In this document: in pieces, positions 59,496 through 64,000 of the stretch
Position numbering within the stretch: position 1 is the first letter of the stretch
Layout: each line of letters opens with the position of its first letter
NCBI GenBank assembly: GCA_964481485.1
Contig: CAYZVM010000004.1
Coordinates: forward strand, 1-64,000
Reading direction: 5' to 3'
Origin: M3007 sp964481485
GTDB lineage: Bacteria; Bacteroidota; Bacteroidia; Chitinophagales; Saprospiraceae
Length of the DNA: 64,000 nucleotides
Translations under genes and position numbers: made by a program
The notes under the pieces: generated by a model
Databases searched by the model: none
Told to the model about the DNA's origin: nothing
Seen by the model: only the letters and a program-made list of their open reading frames with translations

Positions 59496-59656
59496 GAGGC
59501 TGTCTAAAGTTTTTTCAATGGATGCTTTTCATGTCTTTTGGGCTGCGGCTTCGTTAAATTTTTCGCCGTAGGTCTCGGCTATTGCTGCAAAATTTTCCTC
59601 ACCTCGCTTCAAAATTCAAAGAAAATCATTCCCTCAAAAAAACTTTAGACAGCCTC
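59496..59656. mobile_element. MITE-like element with 23-bp terminal inverted repeats
   Basis: GAGGCTGTCTAAAGTTTTTTCAA (59496-59518) and its inverse at 59634-59656 match in 22 of 23 positions. The element is 161 bp, has no ORF, and its ends resemble GAGGCTGTCT-type IS ends. It lies in the 500-base gap between Hc1 and the CcmF-like gene, which otherwise holds only the terminator and promoter. Confidence 0.8.
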
Positions 59657-59820
59657 GTCGCTTGATTCGTGGAAACGCGCTGTGCGAAATGGCTTCAATG
59701 TTCGGGAAATGTTGTAGGGATTATTGAGTCAAAAAGATTTATTGCCTGAAATTGCAAGCAAGATATCGCTTGACCCAATGTTGTGAACAATACGTTTCGA
59801 CCATTTGCCGCAGCAGTCGT

Positions 59821-59828
59821 TACCTTTG
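59821..59828 (+). promoter_or_regulatory. -7 element close to the CcmF-like start
   Basis: TACCTTTG fits TAnnTTTG but ends only 4 bases before the ATG at 59833, so transcription would start about at the start codon: leaderless, or the true start lies downstream. Confidence 0.4.
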
Positions 59829-59832
59829 CTGC

Positions 59833-62616
59833 ATGGAATACATTGGCGAAAATCTCCTCCCCGGCCAAATCGGCCATTTGTGCGTGGTGCTGTCTTTCGT
59901 GGCGGCGCTGCTCTCCACTTTTGCCTACTTTTTTGCCACAAAAAAACGCGAAACAGCCGAATCCGAGGGCTGGCGCAATATCGGCAGGTTCTCTTTCCTG
60001 CTGCACGGGCTGGCTACGTTCGGCATTATTGGCAGCTTGTTTTACCTGCTGATGGGCAAAATGTACGAGTACCAATATGCTTGGGCGAATGTGTCGGACG
60101 ACCTGCCCGCGCAGTACATTTTTTCCGCTTTTTGGAAAGAGCAGCAGGGCAGTTTCCTGTTGTGGAGTTTTTGGCACATCGTGTTGGGTGTCGTGTTGGT
60201 GTTGCGTGCCGGGAAATGGGAAGCACCTGTTTTGACCATCGTGGCGCTGGCAGAGGTGTTTATTGCAAGTATGCTGGTGGGGCTTTACTTCGGTGATTTC
60301 CGGCTGGGGGTCACGCCGTTTGAATTGCTGCGCGACACAATGGACGCGCCGATTTTTGCGCAAGGGGATTATTTGACAAAAATAAAAGGCAACGGCCTGA
60401 ACCCCTTGCTCCAGAATTATTGGATGACCATCCACCCCCCTACCCTTTTCCTCGGTTTTGCCAGCACGATTGTGCCGTTTGGGTATGCCATCGCGGGGCT
60501 GTGGACGCGCGAACACAAAGAATGGCTGAAGCCCGCCCTGTCGTGGTCGCTTTTTTCCGGCGCGATTCTCGGCACGGGTATTCTGATGGGGGGCGCCTGG
60601 GCGTATGAAGCATTGTCGTTTGCCGGATATTGGGCTTGGGACCCCGTGGAAAATTCCTCGCTCGTTCCCTGGATTACGCTCGTGGCGGGCATTCACACGA
60701 ATCTGGTGGCGCGCTCGACGGGTTATTCCATCCGCAGCACTTATGGATTTTACCTGATGACTTTTGTGCTGATTTTGTATTCGACGTACCTCACGCGGAG
60801 CGGTATTTTGGGCGACACGTCGGCACACGCTTTCACGGAAATGGGGCTTGGTTTTCAGTTGCTGCTGTTCATTTTTTCTTTCACCATACTGGGTCTGGCG
60901 ATGTGGATTTGGCGGTACAAAGAAGTGCCCGACATAAAGGGCGAGGAGAGCGCCAAAAGCCGCGAGTTCTGGATGTTTATAGGCTCGCTGGTGTTGTTGT
61001 TTTCGGCGGTACTCATCACCGGGGCGACTTCGCTGCCAGTTTTCAACAAGTTGTTCGGCACGGATTGGGCTTTGGCCGACCCGGTGGAACACCACAACCG
61101 CTATCAACTTTGGATTGCGGTTTTCATCGGTTTTTTGAGCGCTGTCGGTCAATGGATGCGTTACAACGAGCGGAATTGGTCGGTGCACGCAAAAAAATTC
61201 GGTCTGCACATTGGCATCGCGGCGGTGGGCGCGGTGGTGCTGACCATACTCAATTCGTTGTGGATCAATGTGCGGGCGTGGCAATTGTTCGCGCTGTTGT
61301 TCGCCGGGATGTTCACTCTCGTCGCCAATGCCGATTATTTGATTTCGGTGTTGAAAGGGAATTTGAAACTCGCTGGCTCCGCGATGGCTCACTTTGGTTT
61401 TGGCGTTTTGGTACTGGGCGTCTTGAGCACGGGATTGGGCAAAGAATGGATTTCAACCAATTCTTTCGCTATGGAAGGCCTCATAGAAGGCATGGGCGAC
61501 GACGCGATGAACAAAAATGTGCTGTTGATGAAAGAGGCGCCGATGCCGATTCGAGATTTCACGGCCACTTATTTGAAAGATACCGTCGTGCGCCAGACGC
61601 GGACGTTCACAGTCCAATTCCAACGCCGCGACACAGCCGGCAACCCAACCGGCGAGGAATTCACGCTCACGCCCAATGTGATGTACGACCGCGAATTTTC
61701 CAAAGTCGTCGCCTCCAACCCTTCGACCAAACACTACTGGAATTACGACATTTTCACCCACGTCTCTTCGCTGCCAAAAGCCGAACTTGACCGGGAGTTT
61801 GCACAACAACAGGAAGACAGCCTCCGGTTTGAAAAATACGAGGCGGCGGTGGGCGACACGATTTTTACCCAAAAACACTACCTCGTGGTGGAGGGTATTT
61901 CGAAGCAGCCACAACATCCTGATTACCGCGCCGAAAAGGGCGATTTGGCATTTGGCCTGCGGCTCCGCGCCTATGCATTGGACGACCCGAATTCGTATCC
62001 CGTGGAGCCGATGCTCTACCTGCGCATGGGCAAAGGCGGCTTCACATTGCCCGCAGCGGTCAATCAGTTGCAACTGAAAACCCGCCTGACCGAAGCCTCG
62101 ATGGAGCGGATTTTTCAGTTGGAAAATGAATTGAAATACACCAATTTCGGGGTGAAAGAAGGGGGCGGTTTTGAGTACCGGGGATATAAAATTCGATTCA
62201 CCGGTGCCGAGCGCGAAGTAAAAAACCCTTCCTATTCCGCCGAAGAAGGCGATATCGCGGTGGGTGCTGTTTTGGAAATCACCGCCCCCGATGGGCAAAC
62301 AGCCAGTGCCACGCCGGTCTATCTGATTCGGGGCAACCAGCCGTTCAGTCTGAAAGACGAAGCCCCCCAATTCGGCCTGCATTTCCGTTTTGAAAATATT
62401 GACCCGAAAGCAGGGGTGCTGACCATCGGGGTGGCACAAGCTGACAACACCCAGCGCAAAATCCCTATTGAAATCGCCGAGAACGTGGCCCGCTCCGACT
62501 ACATCGTGCTGGAGGCTATTTTGTTTCCGGGCATCAATTTCGTGTGGCTCGGCTCCATCATGATGATGCTGGGTTTGGGGGTGGCGCTGTGGCGGCGGTT
62601 GAGCGGTGGGCAGTGA
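59833..62616 (+). CDS. ccmF: CcmF/CcsA-type cytochrome c heme lyase
   Basis: The 927-residue product is a CcmF-type heme lyase: MEYIGENLLPGQIGHLCVVLSF, WMTIHPPTLFLGFASTIVPFGYA, and the WWD-like heme-handling motif GGAWAYEALSFAGYWAWDPVENSSLVPW near residue 253. About 12-15 membrane helices and a large C-terminal soluble part (residues about 560-890) follow. It attaches heme to apocytochrome c in the periplasm. CcmE/CcmH genes are not in the window. The C-terminal Gln codon and stop lie in a heptamer array. Confidence 0.88.
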   Translation: MEYIGENLLPGQIGHLCVVLSFVAALLSTFAYFFATKKRETAESEGWRNIGRFSFLLHGLATFGIIGSLFYLLMGKMYEYQYAWANVSDDLPAQYIFSAFWKEQQGSFLLWSFWHIVLGVVLVLRAGKWEAPVLTIVALAEVFIASMLVGLYFGDFRLGVTPFELLRDTMDAPIFAQGDYLTKIKGNGLNPLLQNYWMTIHPPTLFLGFASTIVPFGYAIAGLWTREHKEWLKPALSWSLFSGAILGTGILMGGAWAYEALSFAGYWAWDPVENSSLVPWITLVAGIHTNLVARSTGYSIRSTYGFYLMTFVLILYSTYLTRSGILGDTSAHAFTEMGLGFQLLLFIFSFTILGLAMWIWRYKEVPDIKGEESAKSREFWMFIGSLVLLFSAVLITGATSLPVFNKLFGTDWALADPVEHHNRYQLWIAVFIGFLSAVGQWMRYNERNWSVHAKKFGLHIGIAAVGAVVLTILNSLWINVRAWQLFALLFAGMFTLVANADYLISVLKGNLKLAGSAMAHFGFGVLVLGVLSTGLGKEWISTNSFAMEGLIEGMGDDAMNKNVLLMKEAPMPIRDFTATYLKDTVVRQTRTFTVQFQRRDTAGNPTGEEFTLTPNVMYDREFSKVVASNPSTKHYWNYDIFTHVSSLPKAELDREFAQQQEDSLRFEKYEAAVGDTIFTQKHYLVVEGISKQPQHPDYRAEKGDLAFGLRLRAYALDDPNSYPVEPMLYLRMGKGGFTLPAAVNQLQLKTRLTEASMERIFQLENELKYTNFGVKEGGGFEYRGYKIRFTGAEREVKNPSYSAEEGDIAVGAVLEITAPDGQTASATPVYLIRGNQPFSLKDEAPQFGLHFRFENIDPKAGVLTIGVAQADNTQRKIPIEIAENVARSDYIVLEAILFPGINFVWLGSIMMMLGLGVALWRRLSGGQ

Positions 62617-62630
62617 GCAGTAAGCAGTCT
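62603..62630 (+). repeat. GCAGTGA-type heptamer array between CcmF and AraC genes
   Basis: GCGGTGG, GCAGTGA, GCAGTAA, GCAGTCT in 7-base steps. The stop of the CcmF-like gene (62614-62616) lies in the second word; the AraC ATG is 4 bases after the last. The same word family stands at 2630-2649. Confidence 0.8.
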
Positions 62631-62634
62631 TTCA

Positions 62635-63396
62635 ATGTTTTACGAAGAATATCCTCCCGGCGATGGGCTGCGGCAATACATCGCATCGTACTGGAAATTT
62701 GTAGCGCCGCCGGGCGATTATCCGCCCATTCAGCATACCGCGCCACCCGATGGTTGTGTCTCATTGTTGTTGCACACCAACCCGACTTACCATTTGCGCC
62801 AGTCCATATTGCTTGGCCCCAGCATTGGCGTTGTGCAGAGCACTTTACTTCCCGGCTCGGTCTATGTCGGAGCGCGTTTTATGCCGGGCGCATTTTCATG
62901 CTTCTTCGATTACCCGCCCGAATCTTTGCGCGACCGCCATATTTTATTGGAAAACGAGGCGCATTTTTCCGATGTTTTTGACCAATTGGATGCCGATTTT
63001 GAAAATCTCGACTCCGTTGGAGCGGTGTTGTTGCAATCCAAAAACGGCGAACCGGATGTAGAAGTCGGCAAAGCGGTTCGGTTATTGGTGGAGAGCGAAG
63101 GGAATCTGCGCATCGCCGAGATAATCCGCCAAGCGTTCATCGGGGAGCGGCAATTGCAGCGGCGTTTCAGGCAGGAAGTAGGGCTGAGTATGAAAGAGTT
63201 TGCGCGTGTGCGGCGGATGCGGGCGGCGATGGTGCGGCTCGTGCTGCATCGGCAAACCACCCTCGATGCGTCGCTCAATAGCGGCTACTACGACCAAGCA
63301 CATTTTCTCCATGATTTTCAGGCCTTTGCCCGCATGAAGCCCTCCGAATTGGAAAAATATTTGAGACAAATCGAACACGGCGCTATTCACTGGTAA
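62635..63396 (+). CDS. AraC family transcriptional regulator
   Basis: The 253-residue product has an N-terminal DUF6597-like ligand domain (MFYEEYPPGDGLRQYIASYWKFVAPPGDYPPIQHTAPPDGCVSLLLHTNP) and a C-terminal AraC HTH (LRIAEIIRQAFIGERQLQRRFRQEVGLSMKEFARVRRMRAAM, and YYDQAHFLHDFQAFARMKPSELEKYL). Ligand and targets are unknown. It is 18 bases after the CcmF-like gene but has no functional link to it. Confidence 0.9.
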   Translation: MFYEEYPPGDGLRQYIASYWKFVAPPGDYPPIQHTAPPDGCVSLLLHTNPTYHLRQSILLGPSIGVVQSTLLPGSVYVGARFMPGAFSCFFDYPPESLRDRHILLENEAHFSDVFDQLDADFENLDSVGAVLLQSKNGEPDVEVGKAVRLLVESEGNLRIAEIIRQAFIGERQLQRRFRQEVGLSMKEFARVRRMRAAMVRLVLHRQTTLDASLNSGYYDQAHFLHDFQAFARMKPSELEKYLRQIEHGAIHW

Positions 63397-63480
63397 AACG
63401 ACGGATTTTTACAAGCGCACACGCCAAGGCCGCTTTAATCTTGCGCCATCTTTTAATTTCAAAAATAAATTTTCCGCAAT

Positions 63481-64000
63481 GAAAAACGCTCGCCTCCTCT
63501 TGGCCGGATTTGTCTCCTTCTTGCTGACTTTCAATGTCATAGCACAAATGCCCAAACCACAAACTGATTCTGTAGCCGCCAAACTGGCGTTGCTTCCTAT
63601 CCAAGCCGGTGAGTGGGTCGGGCGCGGCTGGATTAAAATGGAGCCCGAAAAACACGAGTTCGAACAGCATGAAAAAATCACCACCTACCTCGACGGGAGT
63701 GTGCTGCAAATAGAAGGCACCGGCACACAAGAGGGGAAGGTGATACACAAGGCGATGGCAATAGTTAGCTACGATGTCGCTTCAGGTCAGTACAAATTCC
63801 GCTCGTTCAAAGATGGCTACATGATGGATGCCGAATGTGGCCTGAACCCCGACGGCTCATTTTATTGGAACATGAAAAACCCGCGCGGCCTCATCCAGTA
63901 TATCATTCGCCTGAAAGATGGAAAATGGCAGGAAACCGGCTCGTTTTCATTCGATAACGGCCAAAATTGGATGCCTTTTTTTGAAATGACTTTGACAAAA
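63481..64000 (+). CDS. Secreted DUF1579-like protein, 3' truncated
   Basis: ATG at 63481 opens a frame that runs without a stop to the end of the window. It begins MKNARLLLAGFVSFLLTFNVIAQ (signal peptide) and continues WVGRGWIKMEPEKHEFEQHEKITTYLDGSVLQIEGTG, then AIVSYDVASGQYKFRSFKDGYMMDAECGLNPDGSFYWNM. The repeated strand pattern (measured-quantity style) resembles the DUF1579 family. Function unknown. It lies 84 bases after the AraC-type regulator and could be its target. Confidence 0.75.

Noticed and set aside
59695..61392. 565-codon open frame on the minus strand
   Set aside because: It lies opposite the CcmF-like gene, has a low-complexity His/Arg/Gln-rich translation and no domain; it is an antisense shadow of that gene.

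Overview
The window reads as chromosomal DNA of a Bacteroidota bacterium, probably of the Saprospiraceae type; the family assignment is inference. Supporting signs are type IX secretion (T9SS) sorting domains (type B at the left edge; type A on an esterase and a metalloprotease), two TonB-dependent receptors with carboxypeptidase-like plug extensions, one beside a DUF4249 lipoprotein, a UpxY-type NusG paralogue, bacillithiol enzyme BshC, type B ribosomal protein L31, an Hc1 histone-like protein, a homodimeric AceE and TAnnTTTG promoter elements. Base composition is about 52-56% G+C, except one clearly AT-rich gene (13183-14433). I see no rRNA, tRNA, CRISPR array, prophage or complete insertion sequence.

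Layout. 1-10.3 kb: surface and secreted proteins (T9SS substrate end, bshC, thiol peroxidase, pirin, esterase, fibre-like coiled-coil protein, zinc protease). 10.3-16.5 kb (minus strand): aceE, an AT-rich metzincin lipoprotein, an ARPP-1-like lipoprotein and a TIR-domain membrane protein. 16.7-18.4 kb: two coiled-coil proteins, one PspA-like and membrane-anchored. 18.4-21.8 kb: DUF4249 lipoprotein convergent with its likely TonB-dependent receptor. 21.9-29.8 kb: SulP transporter, 2-hydroxyglutarate oxidase, polysaccharide deacetylase, Wzi/RemB-like porin, two left-handed beta-helix acyltransferases and a UpxY antiterminator, a probable surface-polysaccharide run. 30-37 kb: second TonB receptor, VF530-type protein, OmpA lipoprotein, radical SAM enzyme, SH3 lipoprotein. 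37-44.5 kb (minus): gluQ, two paralogous TPR lipoproteins, purM, a GlmU-like protein, L31, coaE and lycopene cyclase. 44.7-53.2 kb: lipoprotein, membrane proteins, TraB-like, WbqC-like, cytochrome, aminotransferase and TlpA-like thioredoxin. 53.3-64 kb: fasciclin pseudogene, TonB-C repeat protein, aldolase, DEAD-box helicase, Hc1, CcmF-like protein, AraC regulator and a truncated secreted protein.

The most unusual content is not a gene cluster but several superimposed repeat systems. (1) Degenerate short-word arrays with a strict 7-nt period (some 10-nt, one 14-nt) sit at gene junctions; they supply start codons, stop codons and N-terminal residues of neighbours. Several occur as inverted pairs around a spacer, and two such elements share a spacer core with TTTTTGTCAT. 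(2) A family of near-perfect palindromes with one-base centres (31-41 bp) lies between and inside genes, including gluQ. (3) A perfect 37-bp inverted repeat forms a 93-bp in-frame insertion in a membrane protein gene, with a related half-element in bshC. (4) Two MITE-like elements of about 160 bp carry 23-bp terminal inverted repeats. These deserve attention more than any single operon.
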